DNA from: Gephyromycinifex aptenodytis | GTDB lineage: Bacteria; Actinomycetota; Actinomycetes; Actinomycetales; Dermatophilaceae | NCBI RefSeq assembly: GCF_012277275.1 | Contig: NZ_CP051155.1 | Span: 124,001 to 188,000, forward strand | DNA: 64,000 nucleotides | Reading direction: 5' to 3' | Part shown: one piece after another, positions 26,122 to 34,862 of the stretch | How positions within the stretch are numbered: position 1 is the first letter of the stretch | Layout of the letters: every line of letters begins with the position of its first letter | Program-made: the position numbers and the translations under genes | Notes under the pieces: model-generated | Databases searched by the model: none | What the model was told of the DNA's origin: nothing | Seen by the model: the letters and a program-made list of their open reading frames with translations, nothing else

Positions 26122-27477
26122 GTGGCAGCGATCATCTCGGGGGCAGGCACGGCCAGGAGCCGCAGTGCCGCGAGTGTGGTGGCGCTGGCCGGGGTCATCG
26201 CGTTGACCGGGTGTCAAGCGGGTATGCCCCTTGCGGGGGGCGACGCGAGTTCGAGCACGACACCTCCGCCTCCGCCGCCGGCCAAGGTGTCGTTCTCCAT
26301 CGCTGACGGGCAAGAGAGCGTGCGCCCCGACGAGGTGCCGACAGTTAGCGTGGCCGACGGCGATCTGGTCTCGGTTCGCCTCCTCGACCCCAAGGGGAAC
26401 GTGGTTCCGGGCACCATCGGAACGGACGGCACCTGGACCGTGCCGTCTTCGACCCGCTTAGCGCCGAACACGCCGTACACACTGGCGGCAACAGCCCGTG
26501 GTGCGAGCGGCGAGATCGAACGGGCCTCGGTCTCCTTCACGACGCTCAAACCGAAGGTCGATGCCACCTATTGGGTCATCCCGGACGGACCGACGGTAGG
26601 CGTCGGGATGCCGGTGATGGTGACCTTCGACAGCGGTGTCGCCTCCCCCCAGATGCGCGCCGATGTCGAGCGCCGGATGAAGATCACTACCGTCCCTGCG
26701 CAGAAGGGCTCCTGGGGATGGGTGGATGATCGTCAGCTCATGTGGCGGCCTGCCTCGTACTGGAAGCCGGGAACCAAGATCACGGTGAATGCGCCGCTGA
26801 CGGGTGTGCAGACGGGTGAGAGCAAGTGGATTACTAAGGACAAAGGCGCCACGTTCACCATCGCCAATCGGGCCCGGATCAGTACCGTCGACCTGGCGCA
26901 GCATGTGATGACGGTACGTGAGGACGGCAAAATCGTCGGGACGTATCCCATCAGTGCCGGGCGCCCGGTCGGGGATTGGGAGACCCGCTCGGGGACGAAA
27001 ATCATCACCGAGAAGCAGTCCACGTACTTGATGGATGCCGCGACGCTGGGACTGGAAGAGGACGACCCGAACTACTACCAGACTGAGGTTCGGCACGCGA
27101 TGCGCGTAACGAACACGGGGGAGTTCCTGCACGGCGCCCCGTGGTCGGTGTGGGCGCAGGGGCGACGCAACGTGAGCCATGGGTGCGTGAACCTTGGACC
27201 CCGAGACGCGAAGTCGAACTTCGACGCTTCGCTTGTGGGTGACGTCGTCGACTTCAAGGGTTCCAAGCGCAAGATGAAGCCCTCGGACGGCGTTCCAGTG
27301 TGGCTGTACACCTGGCCGGAGTGGCAAGCTCGCAGCGCCTTGGCGAAGAAGCCGGTAACCCCGGACAAGGGCACCGCCGCCCCGACAGCACGGGGTACCG
27401 TCGTCGGCCCGCCGGGGTCGCTGCCGCCGGCGTCGGTAACCAGCACCCCGTCCGCATCGGCGAGCACCACCGGTTGA
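26122..27477 (+). CDS. L,D-transpeptidase lipoprotein with Ig-like domains
   Basis: The ~451-aa product is exported as a lipoprotein (ALTGC) and has a proline-rich spacer (PPPPPP). Two Ig-like domains of the type found in mycobacterial LdtMt2 follow (VSFSIADGQESVRPDEVPTVSV, then MPVMVTFDSGVASPQMR). The YkuD catalytic domain carries HGAPWSVWAQGRRNVSHGC with the nucleophile Cys at about 355, followed by VNLGP. It should form 3-3 peptidoglycan cross-links. The longest frame begins at 26074. GTG 26122 has GGGAGAGGGA just upstream and starts shortly before the signal sequence. The Ser/Pro/Thr-rich C-terminal tail is probably disordered. It is monocistronic. Confidence 0.9.
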   Translation: MAAIISGAGTARSRSAASVVALAGVIALTGCQAGMPLAGGDASSSTTPPPPPPAKVSFSIADGQESVRPDEVPTVSVADGDLVSVRLLDPKGNVVPGTIGTDGTWTVPSSTRLAPNTPYTLAATARGASGEIERASVSFTTLKPKVDATYWVIPDGPTVGVGMPVMVTFDSGVASPQMRADVERRMKITTVPAQKGSWGWVDDRQLMWRPASYWKPGTKITVNAPLTGVQTGESKWITKDKGATFTIANRARISTVDLAQHVMTVREDGKIVGTYPISAGRPVGDWETRSGTKIITEKQSTYLMDAATLGLEEDDPNYYQTEVRHAMRVTNTGEFLHGAPWSVWAQGRRNVSHGCVNLGPRDAKSNFDASLVGDVVDFKGSKRKMKPSDGVPVWLYTWPEWQARSALAKKPVTPDKGTAAPTARGTVVGPPGSLPPASVTSTPSASASTTG

Positions 27478-27725
27478 CGGCGCCCGCTGGGCGACATTTC
27501 TCGATCCTGAGCCGTCTTGGTGCCGTCACCGAGGTGGCCATTGCAGGACCCGAGGACATCGACAAACACGTCGGGTAGGTGCGAAGACAGTATGTGACTA
27601 TCTGCGGTCCTGACTGCAAGAACTGTTCGCGTAGCACTCCTGGGTTCCTTGGCTATCGCCCGGCACAGCACCTGGGCCCGTTCATCGGTGAGTGCGATTT
27701 AGGCTCGATGCCACGCAGGGCGGCT

Positions 27726-29471
27726 TCAGAACAAGGGCTTGCCTGCCTTGCAGACCAGCCCTTCGGGCGGCAGTGCGCCAGTGAGCAGATAGCGCTGCAT
27801 GGCTTTGGTGGCGCAGGGGCTCTGGTCGGCAGCGGTGTGTCCGAACGTATCCACCGTCAAAAGCCTGGCGCCCGGGGAGAGTGCTGCCACTCGTCGGGCG
27901 TTGGCGTACGGCGTAGCCGGGTCGTGCGTGTTCCCCACCACGAGCAGCGGATGGGCTGGGCGCACGTTGAACGGTCCGACGTAGGCGTCTCGACGCGACC
28001 CGGGCCAACCCGCGCACAGAGAAGACTGCCAGGTCCACAGCGGTGTGAACCATGAGTTCTTTGCAGAGGCCGTCGCGTAGCGGTGCCAGGTCATCGCATC
28101 GGCCGGGTTCTTAGAGTCCGAGCACATGACCCCCGCCTGCTTGAAGGTGTCGAACCACCGTGAACTGTCCGGCTGCGCTACGACGGGGGAAACCAGCGGG
28201 CCGGGTGTGCGGCGACGAAGGGCCAGCTTGGGTGCGCCGCTCGCTCGGGGTGCGCTGACCGGAGGGGATGACTTCGCGACGACGGTCAGGTACTCGTCGT
28301 GGATCCAGTCCAGCATGGAGGGGATCTCCTCGGTGGAGTACAGGTTCGCCATCGCGGCGCCGATGGTGTCGGCCTTGGTGTAGGTCTCGTCGCCGACGGT
28401 CACCGGCCCGCTGGACAATGCCTTGAGAAGTCGATCCCACTCGCTGGCGATCGTGGCGCCGTGCGGGCACCTGGTCTTGCCTGCCGCTTTACAGGCAGCG
28501 AAGACAGCGCGCAGGCTCTCGTCGGAGGCGGCCCCCGAGCCGGTTCGCGTGCTGACCGGGATCCGGGAGCTCTGTCTGCCGCGCCCGGTAGTCCAGTCGA
28601 CGGGGTCGACGACCCCGTCCAGGATGATGCCGCGCACCTTGGTTGGGAACATCGCCGCATAGGTTGCGCCCAGGACCGTTCCGTAGGAAACGCCGTAGTA
28701 CGACAAGGCGCGGTCGCCGACGGCTTGCCGAATCAGGTCCATGTCTCGGGCCACGTTGCCGGTGCTCATGTGGTCGATGATTGGGCGGCCGGTGGCTGCG
28801 CAGGCCTTGCGCTCGAAGGAGTCGCGGGCGATCTGCTTCTTCGCCTCCGACGTCGTGACCGGGAAGGAGCTGACCCCGTCGGGTGCTTCTGTACGACTCC
28901 AACATCCGGCCAGACTGTCGACGCCGACCCCGCGTGGGTCCATACCGATGACGTCGAAGGTCGAGGTGACGGGCCGCCCGAGGGTTGTCAGGAACTGCTC
29001 CATGTGCTCGATGGTCGAGGTACCCGGACCACCTGGATTGACGAAGAGCACGCCTTTGCTTTTCTTCGCCGTAGCTTTATGCCGCACCACGTTGAGCAGG
29101 ATGCTCGCCTTGCCGGGGGCGGCGTAGTCCAGTGGGACCTTGACAGTGGCGCAGGTCAGGCCGAGTTTGCGCTGGCTTGCCTCCTCACACCGCTGCCATC
29201 TGATCCTCGGCACGGCAGGCGCCGGGGCGCCACTGGTCGGCCACATTACGCGGGCAGGCTGGGCCGGGGGTTTTACCGGGATGGTGTTGGGCCGTGGTTT
29301 CGGCGGCGGGGCGATTGCGGCGCTGGCCGGCTCGGTGAGGCCCACACTCAGGATGAGCGCGGTGGCTGCGCCGACCACCAACCCTGCGGTGCGGTACCGC
29401 ACCGCAGCAGCACGTTCGGAAGTCGGGGACGAGGACCGATGGGGCCAGGACAGGGGGGTGTGTTCAGGCAT
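27726..29471 (-). CDS. Secreted alpha/beta hydrolase, tripeptidyl-aminopeptidase (SlpD/TAP) type
   Basis: The 581-aa product has a signal or N-terminal anchor segment (GLVVGAATALILSVGLTEPASA), then an alpha/beta hydrolase fold: oxyanion region LFVNPGGPGTS, nucleophile in YYGVSYGTVLG, catalytic Asp in VGNTHDPATPYANA and His in DTFGHTA, with a TAP-like C-terminal domain. Such proteins are exported aminopeptidases of Streptomyces and mycobacteria that release tripeptides, but ester substrates are possible. A six-cysteine content suits an extracellular disulfide-bonded enzyme. It converges with the L,D-transpeptidase. The 248 bases between the two hold no clear gene. Confidence 0.85.
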   Translation of the reverse strand: MPEHTPLSWPHRSSSPTSERAAAVRYRTAGLVVGAATALILSVGLTEPASAAIAPPPKPRPNTIPVKPPAQPARVMWPTSGAPAPAVPRIRWQRCEEASQRKLGLTCATVKVPLDYAAPGKASILLNVVRHKATAKKSKGVLFVNPGGPGTSTIEHMEQFLTTLGRPVTSTFDVIGMDPRGVGVDSLAGCWSRTEAPDGVSSFPVTTSEAKKQIARDSFERKACAATGRPIIDHMSTGNVARDMDLIRQAVGDRALSYYGVSYGTVLGATYAAMFPTKVRGIILDGVVDPVDWTTGRGRQSSRIPVSTRTGSGAASDESLRAVFAACKAAGKTRCPHGATIASEWDRLLKALSSGPVTVGDETYTKADTIGAAMANLYSTEEIPSMLDWIHDEYLTVVAKSSPPVSAPRASGAPKLALRRRTPGPLVSPVVAQPDSSRWFDTFKQAGVMCSDSKNPADAMTWHRYATASAKNSWFTPLWTWQSSLCAGWPGSRRDAYVGPFNVRPAHPLLVVGNTHDPATPYANARRVAALSPGARLLTVDTFGHTAADQSPCATKAMQRYLLTGALPPEGLVCKAGKPLF

Positions 29472-29734
29472 GGCGTGGAGGTGTCCTCTAGGTGTGACGC
29501 AGCAGGCGTGCGGAGATGCCGAAGAAGCTCTCCACCAGCAGTTTATCGCCGACTAGCACCATCTCAGGGGGGCCCGCCCTCGATCCTGGCCACCGTCGTT
29601 CTGACAGGTGTGAGGCCGCCCCGAGGCGCCCCTGGTAACGACGCCTCGCGGGCCATCTACTGAGGTGGTGAGCCCCGCCGACCCTGGCTTGCAGCGGCAG
29701 GGGCGGCGGAGCTGCTCAAAGGGCGGGTCGTCCG

Positions 29735-30604
29735 CTACGCGAGCAGTCGGAGGGCCGATGTTCGGATGGAGAAGTCGACGGGAAGCTTCCCAACGACGTC
29801 TCCGTCGGCAACCACCGACAGTGGCTGGTCGCAATCGACACGCAGGGTGCGCAGCTTGGTGGAGGTCACGCCTGGGCGACCCACGTGCGCGCCGTCAGCA
29901 AGCATTCGCAGCAGCGTCGCGACGAAATCGCGGGTTGGCATGTCTTCCATGAGGACCAGGTCGAGCAGTCCGTCGTCCAGCAGCGCATCCGGGCAGCCTC
30001 GCAACCCACCGCCGTAGCGGCCCGAGAGCCCGATGGCCAAGTTGCGAGCCCGCATAGTGTGCTCGACCCCGTCCATCGTCAGCCGGAACGTGCGGGGTTG
30101 GTTCGCTGCGACAGCCCGAAGTCCCCCGTAGGTGTAAGCCAGCCCGGAATGCAGCCATGTCGCCTGGTTCGCCAACGTAGTGGCTTCGCTGTCATAGCCG
30201 ACCGAGGCCACCCCCAGGAAGACCCGCCCATCCACGAGCCCGACATCGATGCGCCGCTCCTGGGCGACCGCCAGGCGGGCGGCGGCCGTAGCCGGGTCCT
30301 GATCCTGGCCGACGGCGCGCACAAAGTCATTGCCGCGGCCACCGGGCAGCGGTGCGAACAGCGCTCCGCTACGGATCGCCCCCGCCGCCACCCGGGCATG
30401 GTTCCCGTCTCCTGACAGCGAAGCGAGAACCACGTCAGGATCGGCGTTTGCGGCGATCTGCTCGGCGTCGTCCCCATCGCGGCTGGAAACGACGCTCACG
30501 TGCCACCCGAGGGAGACCAATGTGTCCCGGACGATGGGGATCCGTTCGGTGGCCTGCCCGCAGGCGGCGGCCGGGTTGACGATCAGGGTGGCTTTGCGGC
30601 TCAT
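29735..30604 (-). CDS. Diacylglycerol kinase-family lipid kinase
   Basis: The 289-aa product belongs to the DAGK catalytic (YegS/DgkB) family: N-terminal IVNPAAACGQ, a nucleotide loop, PLPGGRGNDFVRA (usual PLGTGNDFAR) and VADGDVVGKLP. The usual GGDGTxNEV motif is here LSGDGNHARV, so Gly-Gly-Asp-Gly-Thr is only partly kept (Ser for first Gly, Asn for Thr). It starts ATGA-overlapping the stop of the AGPS-like gene, so the two form one transcript. I recall Rv2252, a lipid kinase linked to phosphatidylinositol mannosides, in the same arrangement. Substrate likely diacylglycerol or an ether analogue. Confidence 0.85.
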   Translation of the reverse strand: MSRKATLIVNPAAACGQATERIPIVRDTLVSLGWHVSVVSSRDGDDAEQIAANADPDVVLASLSGDGNHARVAAGAIRSGALFAPLPGGRGNDFVRAVGQDQDPATAAARLAVAQERRIDVGLVDGRVFLGVASVGYDSEATTLANQATWLHSGLAYTYGGLRAVAANQPRTFRLTMDGVEHTMRARNLAIGLSGRYGGGLRGCPDALLDDGLLDLVLMEDMPTRDFVATLLRMLADGAHVGRPGVTSTKLRTLRVDCDQPLSVVADGDVVGKLPVDFSIRTSALRLLA

Positions 30605-32280
30605 GGCGTATCTGGGGTCGCTGACGGGATCGTCTTGCCGGGGTTGAGGATCCCGGTGGGGTCGAACTCGTCCTTCAGAGCGCGCAACATGCGCGCCCCA
30701 CCCTCACCGATCTCTGCACTGAGCCAGGGCCGAAGATCCGCCCCGACCGCATGGTGGTGAGTGATCGTGCCGCCGCCATCGATGATTGCCTTGCCTGCGG
30801 CGTCCTTGACTGCCTGCCAGCGAGCGAGTGCGTCGCTGCCCTCGGGCGCTGAGAACGTGAAGTACAACGACGCTCCGGCCCCGTAGACGTGGCTGATGTG
30901 GCACATGACGGCCGCGCGGTCGCCCTCACTCTGCAACGCTGTACGAATCGCGTCACTGACGCGCTGATGCAGCGAGGCGATGTTGGTCCACGTGGTGGCG
31001 GTCTCCAACGTGTCAGCCAGGACGCGATGGGTCATGAGAGCGTCACGCAGATACGGTCCGCTGAACCGGCCCTTCTCCCACCCCTTGGCGATCTGAGCGG
31101 GTGCGTGCACACCACCGGCTGCCTTGATGACCTTCGCGCACGCCTTCTCGCGGCTCTTCAACAACGCTTCGTCACGGCCCTCGAAGACGAGGATGAGTAC
31201 GCACGGGGAGTCCAGGCCGCGCAACCGGGCGTATCGCAGCAGAGCCTGCCCACCACGACCGGCCAGCGACAGGTTGATCTGCGTCTCTTCAACGTCCGAG
31301 AGTCGGCAGACATCAGCAATGGTGCCCCGATCGAGGTCCTGGACCATTGCGCGCAAGGCCGCGGAGCCCGCCGCGAAAGAACCGAACAGCCACGCTGCGT
31401 GGCGCTTGTTGGTCGGCATCGGCGACACCGACAGGGTTGCCTCGGTGATGATGCCCAACGTGCCTTCGCTGCCGGCGACGACGTCCAGCAGGCGAGGCCC
31501 GGCCGCAGAGGCGGGGGAGCGGCTCGACAAGACGATCTCTCCGGTCGGGGTGGCTACCCGGGCGCCCAGCAGTCGCTCGTCGGGGCGTCCGTACCCGGTC
31601 GAGGCCTGTCCGGCCGAGCGGGTGGCGACGTACCCCCCGAGCGTGGCCTCCTGGTGGCTTTGCGGGTAGTGCCCCAGGGTCAGGTCGTGTGCTTGGAGGG
31701 CGCGCTCGATGTCTGGCCCGCGCATCCCCGGCTGGAACGTCGCCACCCGTGAGATCGGGTCGCAGGCCAGCATCTGGTCCAGACGGCGAAGATCAATGTT
31801 GATGACGGCCTCGCACTGGCCGCGCAGCGGCTCCACGCCCCCCACCACACTGGTGCCGCCCCCGAACGGGACCACGGCGACCCGATGCTGCGCGCACACC
31901 TGCAGGAGCGCGGCGACTTCCTGCGCATTCCCAGGTAGGACAACCGCGTCCGGGGCGTGAGCGGCATCGCCGTGGAACAGCCGGTACAGATCCGGATAGG
32001 CCTTGCCGCCGGCATGTTCGATACGGCTAGCTCGATCTACGGCGACGTGTTCTTCGCCCACCACCTCGCAGAGCGCAGCGTGGGCAGCCTCGGGCAGCCG
32101 GGAGTCAGGTAGCTCGACGTCCTCGATCTTTGCGTGACGAAGTGGCTCTGGTAGCGGCTCGGCGCCGAGGCGATCCCGGAGATGTTCCCAGGCCGCCGGT
32201 GGTAGCGGCCGGTGTTGGGCGGGGTCCCCCCATCCGTACCAGACCGACCGAGGAATGGAGGTAGTGAGGAGAGTGTCCAT
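30601..32280 (-). CDS. FAD-binding alkyldihydroxyacetonephosphate synthase-like oxidase
   Basis: The 559-aa flavoprotein has a PCMH/VAO FAD domain (VVPFGGGTSVVGGVEP, YVATRSAGQASTGYG) and a C-terminal cap ending GILNPGKTI. The triple-histidine motif ITHHHAVGADLRPWL matches the HHH active-site loop of alkyl-DHAP synthase, the enzyme that swaps the acyl group of acyl-DHAP for a fatty alcohol to make ether lipids. D-lactate or glycolate oxidases are more distant alternatives. The frame runs to 32355, but ATG 32280 has TACTTT 7 nt upstream. It is divergent from a TetR gene and overlaps the lipid kinase gene. Confidence 0.85.
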   Translation of the reverse strand: MDTLLTTSIPRSVWYGWGDPAQHRPLPPAAWEHLRDRLGAEPLPEPLRHAKIEDVELPDSRLPEAAHAALCEVVGEEHVAVDRASRIEHAGGKAYPDLYRLFHGDAAHAPDAVVLPGNAQEVAALLQVCAQHRVAVVPFGGGTSVVGGVEPLRGQCEAVINIDLRRLDQMLACDPISRVATFQPGMRGPDIERALQAHDLTLGHYPQSHQEATLGGYVATRSAGQASTGYGRPDERLLGARVATPTGEIVLSSRSPASAAGPRLLDVVAGSEGTLGIITEATLSVSPMPTNKRHAAWLFGSFAAGSAALRAMVQDLDRGTIADVCRLSDVEETQINLSLAGRGGQALLRYARLRGLDSPCVLILVFEGRDEALLKSREKACAKVIKAAGGVHAPAQIAKGWEKGRFSGPYLRDALMTHRVLADTLETATTWTNIASLHQRVSDAIRTALQSEGDRAAVMCHISHVYGAGASLYFTFSAPEGSDALARWQAVKDAAGKAIIDGGGTITHHHAVGADLRPWLSAEIGEGGARMLRALKDEFDPTGILNPGKTIPSATPDTP

Positions 32281-32287
32281 GCGTAAC

Positions 32288-32293
32288 AAAGTA
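32288..32293 (-). promoter_or_regulatory. Candidate -10 element (TACTTT) of the AGPS-like gene
   Basis: TACTTT on the minus strand, 7 nt before ATG 32280. A TTGCAA -35-like hexamer lies 18 nt further up at 32312-32317, inside the palindromic operator. Confidence 0.55.
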
Positions 32294-32301
32294 CGGCCGG
32301 A

Positions 32302-32319
32302 TGTTGCATTGTTGCAACA
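32302..32319. promoter_or_regulatory. Palindromic operator, probable TetR-family binding site
   Basis: TGTTGCA (32302-32308), four bases, TGCAACA (32313-32319): a perfect inverted repeat in the 59-base gap between the divergent AGPS-like and TetR genes. It overlaps the likely -35 of the leftward promoter, so binding should block that gene and probably the regulator itself. Confidence 0.7.
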
Positions 32320-32339
32320 GGACGGGGAACATGAGAGCC

Positions 32340-33017
32340 ATGGCACAGGACGCACCGCTCGACACCGACCAGATCGCTACCCCCGGTGACGAGACGCCCG
32401 GAGAGAAGCTTGGGCGTGCGGCAGACGCTGGCGCACACGGTGCAGGCCTCGATGCGGACCTCATTCGAGCGATACGTGAAGAGGTCGTCTCCTACGGAGT
32501 GCGGCGCGCGACTGCCGCCTCCATCGCTGCGCGAGCCGGGGTTCATCGGGTCACGCTCTACCGACGCGGCGGCGGAATCCGGCGCCTGATCCTCGACTCC
32601 CTGGAGACGGTGTTCACCACGATCGCTAGCGAGCAGTACGCGGCCGCGTCCGGAAGCAACGGGCGAGAGTTCGCAGCAGATCTGACTGGGCGCCTCATCG
32701 AAGCGCTGCGCGCAGAACCGCTGTTCATGGCAGTAGTCGATCACGACCCGGATCTGCTCCTGCCCTACGTCGTCGACCGGTTGGGAGGCAGCCAGCAGGT
32801 GATCATCGCCCAGCTGACGCCGGCAATCGAGCGCGGCATCGCCGACGGTTCCGTGCGGGCATGCGAGGCAGAACGGATGGCCCGAGTCATCGTTCACGCC
32901 TGCACCCCGTTCGTCATCGGCGGTCGCTGCCTCGGCGAACTGGCTGATCCCGCCGAGGCGCGGATCGAGGTACGCGATCTCGTCGAGGGCTATCTACGTC
33001 CCCCGGCCTCGAAATAA
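32340..33017 (+). CDS. TetR/AcrR-family transcriptional regulator
   Basis: The ~225-aa product has an N-terminal helix-turn-helix (VSYGVRRATAASIAARAGVHRVTLYRR) and a variable C-terminal ligand domain. It diverges from the AGPS-like gene and lies 40 nt upstream of glpD in the same direction. I infer that it controls glycerophospholipid or ether-lipid genes through the TGTTGCA-N4-TGCAACA site upstream of it, with a lipid or acyl-CoA ligand. Starts at 32331 or 32340 are both possible. GACGGGGAA lies at better spacing for 32340. The first 35 residues are acidic and probably disordered. Confidence 0.82.
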   Translation: MAQDAPLDTDQIATPGDETPGEKLGRAADAGAHGAGLDADLIRAIREEVVSYGVRRATAASIAARAGVHRVTLYRRGGGIRRLILDSLETVFTTIASEQYAAASGSNGREFAADLTGRLIEALRAEPLFMAVVDHDPDLLLPYVVDRLGGSQQVIIAQLTPAIERGIADGSVRACEAERMARVIVHACTPFVIGGRCLGELADPAEARIEVRDLVEGYLRPPASK

Positions 33018-33057
33018 ATCCCAAGGTTTCCGTACGCACTCCAGAAGGGCAACGGCG

Positions 33058-34674
33058 ATGAACGCCAGCTCCACCCCAACCAACCCCTGCCAACACGGCA
33101 CTGACGGCTCCAACCACTCCGCGGCGGCAGCCACGGCGATGACAACAGGCGGAGCCACCCTGAACCGCGCAACCCGGGCACGCGCCCTGGAGCGCCTGGC
33201 CGGCCAGGAATACGACGTCATCGTCATCGGCGGCGGAGTCACCGGCGCGGGGGTTGCCCTGGACGCGGCCAGCCGCGGACTGCGCACCGCGTTGGTGGAG
33301 AAGCTGGATCTGGCCGCGGGTACCTCGCGCTGGAGCAGCAAACTCTGCCATGGCGGGCTTCGCTACCTGGCCAAGGGTGACATCGCCGTGGCCTGGGAGT
33401 CCGTGCTGGAACGCGGGCACCTCATGACGCGCATCGCGCCGCACCTGGCCCGCCCGATTCCCTACATCGTTCCTTTAGACGTGCACACGTCGGCGCCGAT
33501 GGGCGCCCTGGCCGAGGCGGGTATCCGCGCCGCCGACGCGATGCGGATCGCGGCGCGCACCAGCGGCGAGGTGCTGCCGCGCCCGAGACGCATTGATGCC
33601 CACACCACGCTGTGTCTGGCGCCGGGAATGCGCACCGATGGCCTGCGCGGCGCGATCCTCTACTACGACGGGTGGCTGGAGGATGACGCCCGCCTCGTCG
33701 TGGCGTTGGCGCGCACCGCCGCAGCGCACGGCGCAGACATCATCACCCGCTGCACCGTGCTTTCGGCGGGGGAGCGCGAAGCGCAACTTCGTGACGAACT
33801 GACCGGCGAGACCTTGACCGCCCGCGGGCTGGTGATCAACGCGACCGGGGTCTGGGCTGACCAGCTCGAACCGGCACTCACCGTTCGTCCCAGCCGCGGC
33901 AGCCACCTCGTTTTCCGCTCGCAGCGGTTGGGTAACCCGCGTGCTGTCATCACCGCGCCGGTGCCGGGGCACTTCGGACGCTACGTGTTCGCCATTCCGC
34001 AACCCGATGGCCTGACTCTGGTGGGGCTCACCGACGAGGCAGCCCCCGGCGTCGATGGCACCGCACCCAGCGTGCCCGAAGAAGACGAGCAGTTCTTGCT
34101 GAGCGTGATGTCAGCGTCCCTACAGCAGCCGCTGACCAAGGAAGACATCGTCGGCCGGTTCGCAGGACTGCGGCCGCTCATTGAAGAAGCGGGTCAGAGC
34201 TCTACTGCTGACGTCTCCCGACGCCACCTTCTGCTCGACGAACCGGGGCGGCCGTTGACGATCGCCGGCGGAAAACTCACCACGTACCGGGCCATGGCCC
34301 AGGACGCCGTGGACGCGGCCTGCGTCCGGTTGCAGCGCGACCTGCCCTGCCGGACGACGCGACTGCCACTCATCGGTGCTGCCCCCAGCGCCGTCCTGCA
34401 GCGCCTGGAGGCGCCGGAACGCTACGTGCGCCGCTACGGCACCGAGGCCCCGCGTGTGTTGGCTCTGCAACAGCAGTACCCCGAGATGGCAACGGCCGTC
34501 TCGGCCGACTGCCCGACTACCGGCGCCGAGCTGCTGTTTGGCGCCCTATACGAGGGCGCGCTCAGCGTGGAGGACCTACTGGAACGTCGCAGCCGGGTGA
34601 GCTTCGATGAGTCCGCGATCGCGCCGGGGCGGGCACTCGCCGAGCGAGCGTTGGAGATCGCCGCTTCGGCGTGA
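33058..34674 (+). CDS. glpD: Aerobic glycerol-3-phosphate dehydrogenase
   Basis: The 538-aa FAD enzyme oxidises sn-glycerol-3-phosphate to DHAP and passes electrons to menaquinone. The Rossmann motif YDVIVIGGGVTGAG is near residues 52-65. GTSRWSSKLCHGGLRYLAKGD, RPSRGSHLVF and GRFAGLRPLI follow, with the C-terminal DAO_C domain. GAAGGG precedes ATG 33058. The ~50 residues before the FAD motif are longer than usual. Being beside the TetR gene and facing an AGPS-like enzyme, it links DHAP supply to the lipid cassette. M. tuberculosis glpD1 (Rv2249c) is in the same setting as I recall. Confidence 0.93.
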   Translation: MNASSTPTNPCQHGTDGSNHSAAAATAMTTGGATLNRATRARALERLAGQEYDVIVIGGGVTGAGVALDAASRGLRTALVEKLDLAAGTSRWSSKLCHGGLRYLAKGDIAVAWESVLERGHLMTRIAPHLARPIPYIVPLDVHTSAPMGALAEAGIRAADAMRIAARTSGEVLPRPRRIDAHTTLCLAPGMRTDGLRGAILYYDGWLEDDARLVVALARTAAAHGADIITRCTVLSAGEREAQLRDELTGETLTARGLVINATGVWADQLEPALTVRPSRGSHLVFRSQRLGNPRAVITAPVPGHFGRYVFAIPQPDGLTLVGLTDEAAPGVDGTAPSVPEEDEQFLLSVMSASLQQPLTKEDIVGRFAGLRPLIEEAGQSSTADVSRRHLLLDEPGRPLTIAGGKLTTYRAMAQDAVDAACVRLQRDLPCRTTRLPLIGAAPSAVLQRLEAPERYVRRYGTEAPRVLALQQQYPEMATAVSADCPTTGAELLFGALYEGALSVEDLLERRSRVSFDESAIAPGRALAERALEIAASA

Positions 34675-34862
34675 CTACGACCGCCGGTTGCGGACGTCGG
34701 CTTCGTCAGTGACGGGAGCGGGCGTTGGAAAGTGCCACCCCTGCCTGGCTGTGACGGCGTTTCCAGATCGGGGCTGCACCGACGCGTATTTGGCGCCGGT
34801 GCAGTCGGTGTCGTTGGTGGCCAGGCTGAGGTGAGTATCGCAGCGAGGATGCCGACGGCCTC

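Noticed and set aside
27579-28055. Cysteine-containing 158-aa frame after the L,D-transpeptidase gene
   Set aside because: Most of it overlaps the hydrolase C-terminus in antisense, and the first 50 codons have no homology I recognise.
28299-29663. 454-aa plus-strand frame opposite the hydrolase gene
   Set aside because: It is the antisense of a well-supported alpha/beta hydrolase. It has no domain and no ribosome site.
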